This document shows, one piece after another, positions 7,682 through 15,613 of a stretch of 64,000 nt of DNA. Source of the DNA: Nonomuraea rhodomycinica (GTDB taxonomy: Bacteria; Actinomycetota; Actinomycetes; Streptosporangiales; Streptosporangiaceae); contig NZ_JABWGO010000020.1 of NCBI RefSeq assembly GCF_013363995.1, forward strand, positions 1-64,000, read 5' to 3'. Each line of letters starts with the position of its first letter. Position 1 is the first letter of the stretch. The position numbers and the translations under genes were made by a program. The notes below the pieces were generated by a model. That model was not told the DNA's origin. It made no database searches and worked only from the letters and a program-made list of their open reading frames with translations.

Positions 7682-8188
7682 TCAGGAATGAGCGAGGAAA
7701 CGCCCGAACCTGCCCTGGTGGTACAGGAGAGGACGGCCCGCGCTGTACACGTATGCCTCGGCCACCAAGCCGACCACGAGCACGTGGTCGCCGACGTCGG
7801 CGGTCTCGTGCGGCAGGCAGATCAGGTGGGCCGACACGTCGTGCAGCAGGGGCGCCCCCAGCGGGCCGGGACGCCAGCGGGTGGGCTCGGCGAACCGGTC
7901 GATGCCCTTGCGCGCGAACCGGGCCGCGACCTCCTCCTGGTCGCTGGCCAGCACGTTGACCGCGAAGTGGTCGGCCGAGCGCAGCCAGGGCCACGTGGTC
8001 GAACCACGGTCGACGTAGAAGGAGACCAGGGGCGGATCCAGGCTGACCGAGGAGAAGGAGGTCGCGGTCAGCCCGACCGGGATGCCCTCGGACTGCGCGG
8101 TGATCACCACGACGCCCGCGGCGTGCACCGCGAGGGCACGGCGGTAGTGGTCGGCGTCCACGGCGTGGCCGGGCAGGGTCTCGGTCAT
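7682..8188 (-). CDS. Flavin reductase (DIM6/NTAB family)
   Basis: 168 aa. A flavin_reduct domain over the full length: YRRALAVHAAGVVVITA, GLTATSFSSVSLDPPLVSFYV, HFAVNVLASDQ and a C-terminal LLYHQGRFGRF. These split-barrel proteins reduce FMN with NAD(P)H to feed two-component monooxygenases. It is last in the operon and overlaps the preceding FMN reductase gene by an ATGA, so it most likely supplies reduced flavin to the monooxygenase encoded two genes upstream. Two different reductases in one operon (this one and an SsuE-type) are notable, and one may be redundant. Confidence 0.88.
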   Translation of the reverse strand: MTETLPGHAVDADHYRRALAVHAAGVVVITAQSEGIPVGLTATSFSSVSLDPPLVSFYVDRGSTTWPWLRSADHFAVNVLASDQEEVAARFARKGIDRFAEPTRWRPGPLGAPLLHDVSAHLICLPHETADVGDHVLVVGLVAEAYVYSAGRPLLYHQGRFGRFLAHS

Positions 8189-8787
8189 GGCGCCGCCCCC
8201 ACCTTGGCCGCCCCCTGACTGGGCTCCCCCTCCGTGGCGCCGACGGCCGACGTTCTGGCCGCTTCCGCCTTGAGGGGGGCGGCCACCTGGGGCGCCACGC
8301 GGTCGGCCCAGGCTGCCAGGCGCTCCTCCAGGTCGGTGAGCTGTGATTCGAGCAGGGCCAGGCCCGGGGTGGGCACGGTGGCGCCCAGCTCCACCAGCAG
8401 CGGCCGCAGGTGCACCTCCACCGCGAGCGCATGGGCGGGATCCCCCATGACCAGCAGCGGCAGAGCCGTGGTGCCGGCCAGCGCGCCGGACGGGAGCCGG
8501 TCGAGGAACACCTTCAGCAGGCCGGTGTAGGTGCCCTTGTAGGTGGGGCCGGCCACCACCAGCAGGCTCGACCCGGCGACCAGGCGCAGGGCCGCCTCCA
8601 CACTCGGGGACGGGACCGATGACAGCAACTGGGGGCCGAGCCTCGAAAGGTCCACCACCTCGCCGGGCACGGCGCCATCGGACGCCCCGTACCCGATGCG
8701 CCGCGTGACGGCCCGAGTGGCCTCCAGGGCCACGGCCAGGGTCCTGGAGCCCTCGCGCGGATTGCCGACCAGGGTGACGACGCTCAT
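8185..8787 (-). CDS. ssuE: NADPH-dependent FMN reductase (SsuE-like)
   Basis: 200 aa from ATG 8785-8787. A flavodoxin-like fold: VTLVGNPREGSRTLAVALEATRAV at the N-terminus, then SSLLVVAGPTYKGTYTGLLKVFLDRLP, the FMN-binding signature of SsuE/MsuE-type reductases. It provides FMNH2 to the sulfonate monooxygenase. The start overlaps the monooxygenase stop (ATGA). The C-terminal 25 residues are Ala/Ser/Glu-rich and look like a tail beyond the conserved domain. The symbol is by family and context; specificity for a given sulfonate cannot be told. Confidence 0.85.
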   Translation of the reverse strand: MSVVTLVGNPREGSRTLAVALEATRAVTRRIGYGASDGAVPGEVVDLSRLGPQLLSSVPSPSVEAALRLVAGSSLLVVAGPTYKGTYTGLLKVFLDRLPSGALAGTTALPLLVMGDPAHALAVEVHLRPLLVELGATVPTPGLALLESQLTDLEERLAAWADRVAPQVAAPLKAEAARTSAVGATEGEPSQGAAKVGAAP

Positions 8788-10127
8788 CCGGCCACCGCCA
8801 CTTCCAGCTCCGCCTCGCCCCACGGGGCGTACCGCGAGCGGGGCCGCGCGAGCCCGTAATTGCCGCGCAGCGTGCGGCTCTCGTACTCGTACCGGAACAG
8901 GCCCCTGACCTGCAGCTCCGGTACGACGTGGTCCACGAAGTCGGCCAGGCCGCCGGGCAGGATCGGCGGCATGACGTTGAAGCCGTCGGCGGCTCCGGCC
9001 TCGAACCACTCCTGGATCTCGTCGGCGATCCGTTCGGGTGTGCCGGCCACCACGCGGTGGCCCCGCCCTCCGGCCAGGCGGGCGATGAGCTGCCTGACCG
9101 TGAGGCCGTCCCGCCTGGCCAGGTCGACGACGAGCTTGCGGCGGCTCTGCGCGCCCTCGGTCTCGACGGGGATGTCCGGCAGCGGGTGGTCGAGCGCGTC
9201 CTCCCCCAGCTCGATGCCGGTCATGTGGGAGAGCTGGGCCAGCCCGTACGCGGGGATGATGAGCTCTTCGAGCTCCTGCTCCAGTTGGCGCGCCTCCCGG
9301 TCGGTGGAGCCGATGATCGGCGAGATGCCGGGCAGGATGAGCAGGTCGTCCGGCTGTCTGCGGTACGCGGCCAGGCGGCTCTTCAGGTCGGCGTAGAACT
9401 CCTGGGCTTCCTCCAGGGTCTGCTGGGCGGTGAAGACGGCCTCGGCGAAGCGGGCGGCGAACTCCTTCCCGTCCTCCGACGACCCCGCCTGCACCAGGAG
9501 CGGGTGCCCCTGCGGCGGGCGGGAGGCGTTGAGCGGGCCGCGCACCCGGAAGTGCTCGCCCGCGTGCTCGATCGCGTGGATCTTGCCGGTGTCGGCGTAC
9601 AGCCCGTGGGCGCGGTCGCCGAGGATCGCGTCGTCCTCCCAGCTGTCCCAGAGCTTGGTGACGACGTCCAGGAACTCGGTGGCCCGGGCGTAGCGGTCGG
9701 CGTGCGCGGGCCGCTCGACGCCGAAGTTGTGCGCCTCGGCCTCGCTGGCGGAGGTGACGATGTTCCAGCCCGCCCGGCCGCCGCTGATGTGGTCGAGCGA
9801 GGCGAACTTGCGCGCCACGTGGTACGGCTCGTTGTACGTGGTCGACACGGTGGCGATCAGGCCGATGTGGTCGGTGACGGTGGCGAGCGCCGACAGCAGC
9901 GTCAGCGGCTCCAGACCGCCGAGGGCGTTGTGCCGGACGTTGCCCCAGAGGGCGACGCCGTCGGCGAGGAAGACCGAGTCGAGCTTGCCGCGTTCGGCGA
10001 TCCGGGCGAGATCCTGGTAGTGCCGGACGTCGGCGATCCTGGCCGGCTCGGTGCGCGGGTGCCGCCAGGCCGCCTCGTGGTGGCCGACACCCATGAGGAA
10101 GGCGTTGAGGTGGAGCTTTCTCGTCAC
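8784..10127 (-). CDS. LLM-class FMN-dependent monooxygenase (NtaA/SnaA/DszA family)
   Basis: 447 aa from GTG 10125-10127. It is TIM-barrel luciferase-like: LHLNAFLMGVGHHEAAWRHP is the classic start of the DszA/NtaA subfamily, which is longer than SsuD (about 380 aa). VFLADGVALWG, GRAGWNIVTSAS and HPLLVQAGSS are typical. Members oxidise dibenzothiophene sulfone, nitrilotriacetate or organosulfur compounds with FMNH2 and O2. Next to two flavin reductases and an Ssu transporter, a C-S cleaving role is likely (inference). It overlaps ssuC by 4 bp. It is not a canonical SsuD, so the substrate may be an aromatic or larger sulfonate or sulfone. Confidence 0.88.
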   Translation of the reverse strand: MTRKLHLNAFLMGVGHHEAAWRHPRTEPARIADVRHYQDLARIAERGKLDSVFLADGVALWGNVRHNALGGLEPLTLLSALATVTDHIGLIATVSTTYNEPYHVARKFASLDHISGGRAGWNIVTSASEAEAHNFGVERPAHADRYARATEFLDVVTKLWDSWEDDAILGDRAHGLYADTGKIHAIEHAGEHFRVRGPLNASRPPQGHPLLVQAGSSEDGKEFAARFAEAVFTAQQTLEEAQEFYADLKSRLAAYRRQPDDLLILPGISPIIGSTDREARQLEQELEELIIPAYGLAQLSHMTGIELGEDALDHPLPDIPVETEGAQSRRKLVVDLARRDGLTVRQLIARLAGGRGHRVVAGTPERIADEIQEWFEAGAADGFNVMPPILPGGLADFVDHVVPELQVRGLFRYEYESRTLRGNYGLARPRSRYAPWGEAELEVAVAG

Positions 10128-11101
10128 GTGGTCCTCCAGGTGGAGAAGCGGCGCTCGATCCTGAGCAGCAGCAGGTTGAACAGCAGGCCGAGCGCGGAGA
10201 TCGTGATGATCCCGGCGTACATCTCGGGGATGCGGAAACTGGACTGGGTGTCGAGGATGAGGTAACCGAGCCCGGCCTTGGCCCCGACCATCTCGGCGAA
10301 CAGCAGCACGAGGATCGAGTAGGCCCCGGCCAGCCGTACTCCGGTGAAGACGGCCGGCACGGCAGCGGGCAGGATGACCTTCTGGAAGAGCCGGAGCGGG
10401 CCGAGGCCCATGGACCGGGCCGACCTGATGAGCAGGGGTTCGACGGTCTTCACGCCGCTGACCGTGTTGAGCAGGACGGGCCAGGAGCAGGCGTACAGGA
10501 CGAAGGTGATCTTCGAGGTCTCGCCGATGCCGAGGATGAGCGTGAACACCGGCAGCAGCGCCACGGGCGAGGTGTTGCGGAAGACCTCCAGCAGCGGGGT
10601 GAGGGCGTCGGCCACCGGCCGGTACCAGCCGATCAGCAGGCCGAGCGGGATGGCCAGCGCGACGGCCAGGCCGAACCCGGACAGCGAGCGGATCAGCGAC
10701 GCCCGCAGGTGTTCCGGCAGCGGCCCGTCGAGCAGGAGCCCGTACCAGACGACGAGGTCCTCCGACAGCGGGGGCACGAACACCCGGTCGAACACCCCCA
10801 CCCGGGGCAGCACCTCCCACGCGGCCAGGAGCAGCAGGATCGCCCCTGACTTCGTGACCGCCCGGGAGGCCAGGCGGCGTGCCCTGCGCGCGAGCGCGGA
10901 CGGGCGAGGGGCCGGAGCCGTGGCGCGCTCCCCGGGGCCGACGGAGGCCGGCTCCACGGGGCCGACGGCGGCCGGCTCCACGGCGGCGGGGGGCGCCGGC
11001 GTGGCGGGTGCCTCGCGCCGGTCGATGTCGGTGGGGAGTTCCTGGGGCGCGCGCTCGCTCAGCGCGATGCCGGTCGCGGGGGCGCTTCGCCGGTCACCCA
11101 C
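10124..11101 (-). CDS. ssuC: Sulfonate ABC transporter permease
   Basis: 325 aa from GTG 11099-11101, which overlaps the ssuB stop by 8 bp. An unusual Pro/Ala-rich cytoplasmic N-terminus (about residues 10-75) precedes a BPD_transp_1 permease with six helices. The EAA-type loop reads SARSMGLGPLRLFQKVILPAAVPAVFTGVRLAG, as in SsuC/TauC. It forms the membrane channel for the ATPase and binding protein encoded upstream. The long N-terminal extension is atypical of the family; an internal start could shorten it, but no better ribosome site is seen. Confidence 0.88.
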   Translation of the reverse strand: MGDRRSAPATGIALSERAPQELPTDIDRREAPATPAPPAAVEPAAVGPVEPASVGPGERATAPAPRPSALARRARRLASRAVTKSGAILLLLAAWEVLPRVGVFDRVFVPPLSEDLVVWYGLLLDGPLPEHLRASLIRSLSGFGLAVALAIPLGLLIGWYRPVADALTPLLEVFRNTSPVALLPVFTLILGIGETSKITFVLYACSWPVLLNTVSGVKTVEPLLIRSARSMGLGPLRLFQKVILPAAVPAVFTGVRLAGAYSILVLLFAEMVGAKAGLGYLILDTQSSFRIPEMYAGIITISALGLLFNLLLLRIERRFSTWRTT

Positions 11102-11918
11102 GGGAGGTCGCCGCCTTCCGCTCCTGCACCTGCGCCGCGGCGACCTCGTCGCGCAGCAGCGTCCACACGTGGTGCCGGTACTCGCCGAACGCGGGGTCCG
11201 CCCGCAGGTCACCCGCGCGGGAGTCGAACGTCACCTCGACGACCTCCTTGATGGTCCCGGGCCGGGAGGTCATGACCGCGACCCGCTGGCCCAGGTAGAC
11301 GGCCTCGTCGATGCCGTGCGTGATGAAGATGACGGTCTTGCCGGTCTTGTCCCAGATGCGCAGCAGCTCCTCCTGGAGCGACTCGCGGGTCTGGGCGTCC
11401 AGGGCGGCGAACGGCTCGTCCATGAGCAGCACGTCGGGGTCGAAGGCGAGGCTGCGGGCGATCGCGACCCGCTGGCGCATGCCGCCGGACAGCTCGTGCG
11501 GGTAGCGCTCCTCGAACCCGGTGAGCCCGACCAGGTCGAGGTAGTGCCGGGCCCGCTCGCGCCGTTCCCTCCTGGGCACGGCCTTGGCCTCCAGGCCGAA
11601 CTCGACGTTGGCCTGCGCGGTGCGCCAGGGGAACAGCGCGTACTGCTGGAAGACGATCCCCCGGTCGAGGCCCGGGCCGGTGACCGGCGTGCCGTCGATG
11701 ACGATCTCGCCGGCGGTCGGCGCGGTCAGCCCGGCGACCAGGTCGAGGAGCGTGGACTTGCCGCAGCCGCTCGGCCCCACCAGCGCGAGGAACTCCCCCT
11801 CGCGCACGTCGAGGTCGACGCCGTCCAGGGCGACGAACGGCTCGCCGGCGTCCCGGACCTGGAAGATCTTGCGCACGTCCCGGATGCCGATCTTGGTCGT
11901 GACGGCGGTGGTGGTCAT
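11094..11918 (-). CDS. ssuB: Sulfonate ABC transporter ATP-binding protein
   Basis: 274 aa. Complete ABC ATPase: Walker A GPSGCGKST (48-56), Q-loop FQQYALFPW (about 90-98), signature LSGGM (143-147), Walker B VLLMDEP (163-169) and H-loop FITHGIDEA. It is of the nitrate/sulfonate/taurine type and energises uptake through SsuC. The start overlaps the ssuA stop (ATGA), consistent with tight translational coupling through the operon. Confidence 0.93.
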   Translation of the reverse strand: MTTTAVTTKIGIRDVRKIFQVRDAGEPFVALDGVDLDVREGEFLALVGPSGCGKSTLLDLVAGLTAPTAGEIVIDGTPVTGPGLDRGIVFQQYALFPWRTAQANVEFGLEAKAVPRRERRERARHYLDLVGLTGFEERYPHELSGGMRQRVAIARSLAFDPDVLLMDEPFAALDAQTRESLQEELLRIWDKTGKTVIFITHGIDEAVYLGQRVAVMTSRPGTIKEVVEVTFDSRAGDLRADPAFGEYRHHVWTLLRDEVAAAQVQERKAATSRG

Positions 11919-12934
11919 GACCCGCTCCCGTGGGCGTAGGGGTTGAACGCGTTGGTGTAGAGGTCGGCGGGCTTGAGCCGGCCGGGCTGGATCTCGCCCT
12001 CGCGGGCCAGCCAGTCGATCCAGGTCTGGAACTCCTTGTCGGCGATCACGCCGCCCTTGCCGGCGATGCCGGTGCTCTTCCAGAACGCCACCGTGGTGGC
12101 GTCCTCACTTCGCCCGCGCTTGGCGATGATCTTCTGGAAGCGGGCGACGACCTCCTCGCGCGGGTGGGTCTGCGCCCAGTCGATGGCCTTGGCGTACGCC
12201 TCGACGAACGTCCTGGTGGTGGTGGGGTTGCGGGCGATGAAGTCCTCGCGCAGCACGACGGAGCCCGCGGTGAACGGCCCGAACAGGCCGACGTCGGTGA
12301 ACAGCGGCCGCAGGCCGCCGCGCTGCAGCGCCTTGTCCTTCAGGACGCCGCCGAGCGTTCCCACGTCGAGCTGTCCCTGCCGCAGGGCCTGCTCGGTGTT
12401 GACCGGCGGGATCACGACGAGCTGGACCTGCCCGATCTCCTGCGGCGTCAGGCCCGCGCGCTTGAGGTACTCCTTGATGACGGCCTCGTGGTGCGCGCCG
12501 AGGGTGTTGACGCCGATCTTCTTGCCGATGAGGTCGCGGGCGGTCCTGATGGGGCTGTTCGCGGTCACGTAGTAGCCGTTGAAGGACTGCTCGTCGGAGC
12601 CGTAGTAGCCGATCACCGCCTTGATCGGCGCCCGGGCGGCCTTGAGCTTGATGATCGCGCCGTTGAAGGCGCCGCCGAAGTCGGTCTGGCCGGTGGCGGC
12701 CGACTGGATGTCCTGGGGGCCGCTGGTGGTGTTGCCGACCCACTTCAGCTTGATGTCGCCGAGGTAGCCGAGGTCCTCGGCGAGTTCGGGGTAGGTGACG
12801 TTGCCGGCGCTCCCCTGGTAGCGCAGCTCCTTGACCTCTGCTTCGCCGGGTCTGGCCGCGCCCTCGGCGGCGCCGCAGGCGACCGCTCCGGCGGCCAGCA
12901 GCACGGCGAGAAGGGCATGTCTGATTCTGATCAC
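11915..12934 (-). CDS. ssuA: Sulfonate ABC transporter substrate-binding lipoprotein
   Basis: 339 aa from GTG 12932-12934 with an AGAGGA ribosome site. Lipoprotein signal with the lipobox AVAC and Cys20 as the lipidation site. It is an NMT1/SsuA-like periplasmic-binding fold: LRYQGSAGNVTYPELAEDLGYLG, TGQTDFGGAFNGAIIKL and LIGKKIGVNTLGAHHEAVIKEYLKRAGL. It captures sulfonates or related organosulfur compounds outside the membrane and delivers them to SsuBC. It is the first structural gene of the six-gene operon, 120 nt downstream of a cysteine-containing leader peptide. Confidence 0.9.
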   Translation of the reverse strand: MIRIRHALLAVLLAAGAVACGAAEGAARPGEAEVKELRYQGSAGNVTYPELAEDLGYLGDIKLKWVGNTTSGPQDIQSAATGQTDFGGAFNGAIIKLKAARAPIKAVIGYYGSDEQSFNGYYVTANSPIRTARDLIGKKIGVNTLGAHHEAVIKEYLKRAGLTPQEIGQVQLVVIPPVNTEQALRQGQLDVGTLGGVLKDKALQRGGLRPLFTDVGLFGPFTAGSVVLREDFIARNPTTTRTFVEAYAKAIDWAQTHPREEVVARFQKIIAKRGRSEDATTVAFWKSTGIAGKGGVIADKEFQTWIDWLAREGEIQPGRLKPADLYTNAFNPYAHGSGS

Positions 12935-13054
12935 GGATGGTTCCTCTGGAAGGGCGCGCCGGTGGGCCGGCACGCGGAAGAAGGGGGTACGCGCGGGGCG
13001 TGGGCGCCGTCGGCCACGCCGGGACGGGAGAGGTGCGCTGTCGGCTGTCCGTGA

Positions 13055-13129
13055 TCAACGACACTGCGCGCTGGCGACGTGGCAGAAGTCCACGTGCGGG
13101 CGCCGGGTCAGGTGAAGGCCCTGGCTCAT
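13055..13129 (-). CDS. Cysteine-containing leader peptide of the ssu operon
   Basis: 24 aa from ATG 13127-13129. The N-terminal LHLTRRPHVDFCHVASAQC places Cys at positions 16 and 23, one residue before the stop. This matches the actinobacterial putative leader peptide type found before sulfur-assimilation genes. The 37 nt at 13060-13096 are nearly identical to those in the tauD leader. The -10 ends 6 nt before the ATG, so the message is predicted to be leaderless. Slow decoding of Cys codons under sulfur limitation would change translation or transcription of ssuA downstream (inference from mycobacterial polycysteine uORFs). Confidence 0.78.
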   Translation of the reverse strand: MSQGLHLTRRPHVDFCHVASAQCR

Positions 13130-13135
13130 GCCCCG

Positions 13136-13182
13136 AACCTACGAGCCCGGGCCGCTAAAGTCAATATTCCCTACAGGGTATA
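13136..13182 (-). promoter_or_regulatory. ssu operon promoter and palindromic box
   Basis: On the minus strand: -35 TTGACT (13159-13164), a 17-nt spacer and -10 TAGGTT (13136-13141). Directly upstream lies TATACCCTGTAGGGAATA (13165-13182), a palindrome matched at 14 of 18 positions. It contains the same 9-mer found (inverted) before the tauD promoter, so it is a likely activator or repressor site for both sulfur units. Confidence 0.65.
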
Positions 13183-13228
13183 CATGAAATGTCGGCGCGC
13201 CTGACCCCCGTACCCGCCCGCCACGGGC

Positions 13229-13693
13229 TCAGTGGTCGGCGGGCGGCCCGGTCAGGTGGTCGAGGAGGACCTGGCTGATGCCGGCGAGCTGCCGGAGCTG
13301 CTCCGGGGTGAGCAGGTCGATCAGGTGCTCGCGGACACTGGCCACGTGCTCCGGCGCGGCGGCCCGCAGCGCGGCCATGCCGTCGTCGGTGAGCACGACG
13401 AGCCACCCCCGCCGGTCGTCGGCGCAGTGCTCCCTGCGCACCCAGCCCTTCTGCTCGAGCTTGTTGATCGCGTGGGTGATGCGGCTGGGTTTGGAGTTGG
13501 TCCAGTTGGCGAGCTCGCTCATGCGCAGGGTGCGCTCGGGCGCCTCCGACAGCAGCACCAGCAGTTCGTAGTAGGTCGGGGGCATGTCGGCCGCGGCCAG
13601 CAGGTCGCGTTCGAGGCGGTCGGTCAGCAGGCGGGTGGCGAGGCCGAAGGTGCGCCAGGCGTGCTGTTCGTCGTCGTCGAGCCATCGGGTCAC
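13229..13693 (-). CDS. MarR-family transcriptional regulator
   Basis: 154 aa from GTG 13691-13693. Winged-helix MarR domain: PPTYYELLVLLSEAPERTLRMSELANWTNSKPSRITHAINKLEQKGWVRREHCADDRRGWLVVLTDDG. The DDRRGWL wing motif is typical. It is divergent from a YceI-like gene over 98 bp that contain several GTACTG repeats, so it probably controls that gene and itself. The inducing ligand is unknown. Confidence 0.9.
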   Translation of the reverse strand: MTRWLDDDEQHAWRTFGLATRLLTDRLERDLLAAADMPPTYYELLVLLSEAPERTLRMSELANWTNSKPSRITHAINKLEQKGWVRREHCADDRRGWLVVLTDDGMAALRAAAPEHVASVREHLIDLLTPEQLRQLAGISQVLLDHLTGPPADH

Positions 13694-13704
13694 GAAACGT
13701 CATC

Positions 13705-13770
13705 GTACTGGAAAGTTGCGTACTGAAATAAAGCCTGTGTACTGTCGTGCTCAATCTTCCAGCACTGAAA
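13705..13770. promoter_or_regulatory. Repeated GTACTG motifs in the MarR/YceI divergent region
   Basis: GTACTG occurs at 13705, 13720 and 13739, with the variant GCACTGAAA at 13762-13770. Three of the four are followed by AA or GAA. Spacings are 15, 19 and 23 bp. These are plausible MarR contact sites; the arrangement is partly direct rather than inverted. Confidence 0.4.
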
Positions 13771-13791
13771 TATCTTTGGACGGAGCACGGC

Positions 13792-14337
13792 ATGTACCCC
13801 AGCGCCCTCACCGGCACCTACACCATCGACCCGGCGCACAGCCGCTTCGGGTTCGTCGCCCGGCACGCGATGGTCACCAAGGTCCGCGGCAGCATCCCCG
13901 TCCACGAGGCCACCGCCTCCCTGGACGCCGAGAACCCGGCCGCCTCCAGCGTCCGCGTCGTGCTCCAGGTGGCCGGCGTCCAGACCGGCAACGCAATGCG
14001 CGACGACCACCTGCGCACCGGCGACTTCCTCGACGCCGCCGCCCACCCGTACATCACCTTCACCTCCACCGGCGTCAAGCACACGGGCGGCGACAGCTTC
14101 GAGGTCACCGGCGAGCTGACCATCCGCGGCGTGACCCGGCAGGTCACCGTCCCCCTCGACTGCACCGGCACCGCGGTCGACGCCCAGGGCCTGACCCGGG
14201 TCGGCTTCGAGGGCGGCACCGTGATCAACCGCAAGGACTTCGGGATGACCTACAACGCGGTCCTGGAGACCGGCGGGGTGATGATCTCCGACCGGATCAC
14301 GCTCGAGTTCGACCTGTCGGCCGTCAAGAACGCCTGA
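13792..14337 (+). CDS. YceI-like lipocalin-fold isoprenoid-binding protein
   Basis: 181 aa from ATG 13792 (GGAG 8 nt upstream). It has the full YceI pattern: GTYTIDPAHSRFGFVARHAMVTKVRGSI, FLDAAAHPYITFTSTGV, GELTIRGVTRQVTVPLD and FGMTYN at the end. YceI proteins bind polyisoprenoid lipids in a lipocalin barrel. This one has no signal peptide, so it is cytoplasmic, as is usual in actinomycetes. It is regulated by the divergent MarR gene by inference. An in-frame ATG at 13747 lies in the promoter region and was not used. Confidence 0.9.
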   Translation: MYPSALTGTYTIDPAHSRFGFVARHAMVTKVRGSIPVHEATASLDAENPAASSVRVVLQVAGVQTGNAMRDDHLRTGDFLDAAAHPYITFTSTGVKHTGGDSFEVTGELTIRGVTRQVTVPLDCTGTAVDAQGLTRVGFEGGTVINRKDFGMTYNAVLETGGVMISDRITLEFDLSAVKNA

Positions 14338-14376
14338 CCCACCGCGTCCGGGCCGCCCGCCGGTCCGGAGGGGCGT

Positions 14377-15395
14377 TCAGCGGCGGCGTAGCGACGGGTC
14401 GAGCAGGGCGGGCGGGGTGTCGAACTTCTCGTGCGCGGCGAGGTCGACGCCCGGCGCAACGATGGCGTCCACGGCGTCGAGGACGTCGGCGGAGAGCACG
14501 GTGTCCGCGGCGGCGAGCTGGGCACGCAGGTGGTCGAGCGTGCGGGGGCGGTGATCGCGCTGGTCACGGCGGGGTGCGCGGTGACGAAGCCGAGCGCGAG
14601 CTGGATCATCGTCAGGCCGGCCTCGTCGGCGACCTTCGCCAGCCGCTCGACCGCGTCGAGGCGGGCGCGGTTGGCCGGGACGGACAGGTCGAAGCGCTGC
14701 GGCATGAACGCCGAGCGGTGGGTGGCGATGTCGCGGCCCTCGCGGATCGCGCCCGACAGCCAGCCCGAGGCCAGCGGGCTCCACGCCAGCACACCGAGCC
14801 CGTACTGCTCGGTCACGGGCAGGACGTGGGCCTCGATGCCGCGCTGCAGGATCGAGTAGCTGGGCTGCTCGGTGACGTAACGGCTCAGGTGGTTGTCCCG
14901 GGCGGCCCACTGGGCCTGCACGATGCGGTAGGCCGGGAAGGTCGAGGAGCCGAAGTAGCGGATCTTTCCCGCGCGCTGCAGGTCGGTCAGGGCCGACAGC
15001 GTCTCCTCGTCGCCGGTGGCCGGGTCCCACCGGTGGATCTGGTAGAGGTCAACGTGGTCGACGCCGAGGCGGCGCAGGCTGTCGTCCAGCGCGGTGACCA
15101 GCCAGCGGCGCGAGCCGCCCTGGCGGTTGCGCTCCTCGCCCATCGGCATGCCGGCCTTCGTGGCCAGCACGATGTCGTCGCGGCGGCCGGCGATGGCCTT
15201 GCCGACCATCTCCTCCGAGCCGCCCTGGCCGTACATGTCGGCGGTGTCGATGAGGTTGACGCCTCCCTCCAGGGCGGCGTCGACGATGGCGGTGACCTCG
15301 TCCTGGGTGGTGCGCCCGATCGCGCCGAAGTTCATCGCGCCGAGCACGAGAGAGCTGACGTGCACGCCGGTGCGGCCCAAGATGCGGTACTGCAT
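14377..15395 (-). pseudogene. Aldo/keto reductase with a frameshift near 14549
   Basis: From ATG 15393-15395 the product is a good AKR: LGRTGVHVSSLVLGAMNFG, DTADMYGQGGSEEMVGKAI, VLATKAGMP and YQIHRWDP, giving the catalytic Asp, Tyr, Lys and His. After VTSAIT the frame is lost. Adding one base at the GGGGGCGG run (14544-14551) restores a normal end, GPRTLDHLRAQLAAADTVLSADVLDAV, to the stop at 14377. A single-base deletion next to a homopolymer may be a true mutation or a sequencing error. It has its own promoter with a double palindrome. Confidence 0.82.
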
Positions 15396-15480
15396 GAGGT
15401 GCTCCTCCACTGCGGGTGAGTCGTGGCGGCCATGCGTGGCCTCGATCCCGCCCGGGCGCCTGCGCGGCAGCACAAGAAAA

Positions 15481-15518
15481 CGGAACCGTGTTCCGATACA
15501 ATACGGAACACGGTTCCG
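15481..15518. promoter_or_regulatory. Double palindromic operator in the aldo/keto reductase promoter
   Basis: Arms CGGAACCGTGTTCCG (15481-15495) and its exact complement (15504-15518) flank the 8 nt ATACAATA. Each arm is itself a palindrome, GGAAC-N3-GTTCC, so there are two operator copies around a -10-like core. This fits a TetR-type dimer site; no intact TetR gene is adjacent. Confidence 0.6.
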
Positions 15519-15573
15519 CTTCGCAAGCCGGGCCCGGGAAGGACGCCGCCCGATGAAGTGGAAGGAGACAAGC

Positions 15574-15607
15574 GGGGGCCTGGACCCCGCGCGGAGTCCA
15601 GGCCCCC
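15574..15607. terminator. Terminator after the Cys-rich secreted protein gene
   Basis: Perfect 12-bp stem (GGGGGCCTGGAC, 15574-15585, with 15596-15607) and a 10-nt loop, just beyond the stop codon of the minus-strand gene. Confidence 0.78.
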
Positions 15608-15613
15608 GGTGGC

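Noticed and set aside
7682..13129. Canonical ssuD in the sulfonate operon
   Set aside because: The monooxygenase is about 447 aa with the DszA/NtaA-type N-terminus, so it was not named ssuD.
13584..15419. 611-codon plus-strand frame over YceI and the aldo/keto reductase
   Set aside because: Shadow of two real genes in other frames; no start signal and arginine-rich composition.
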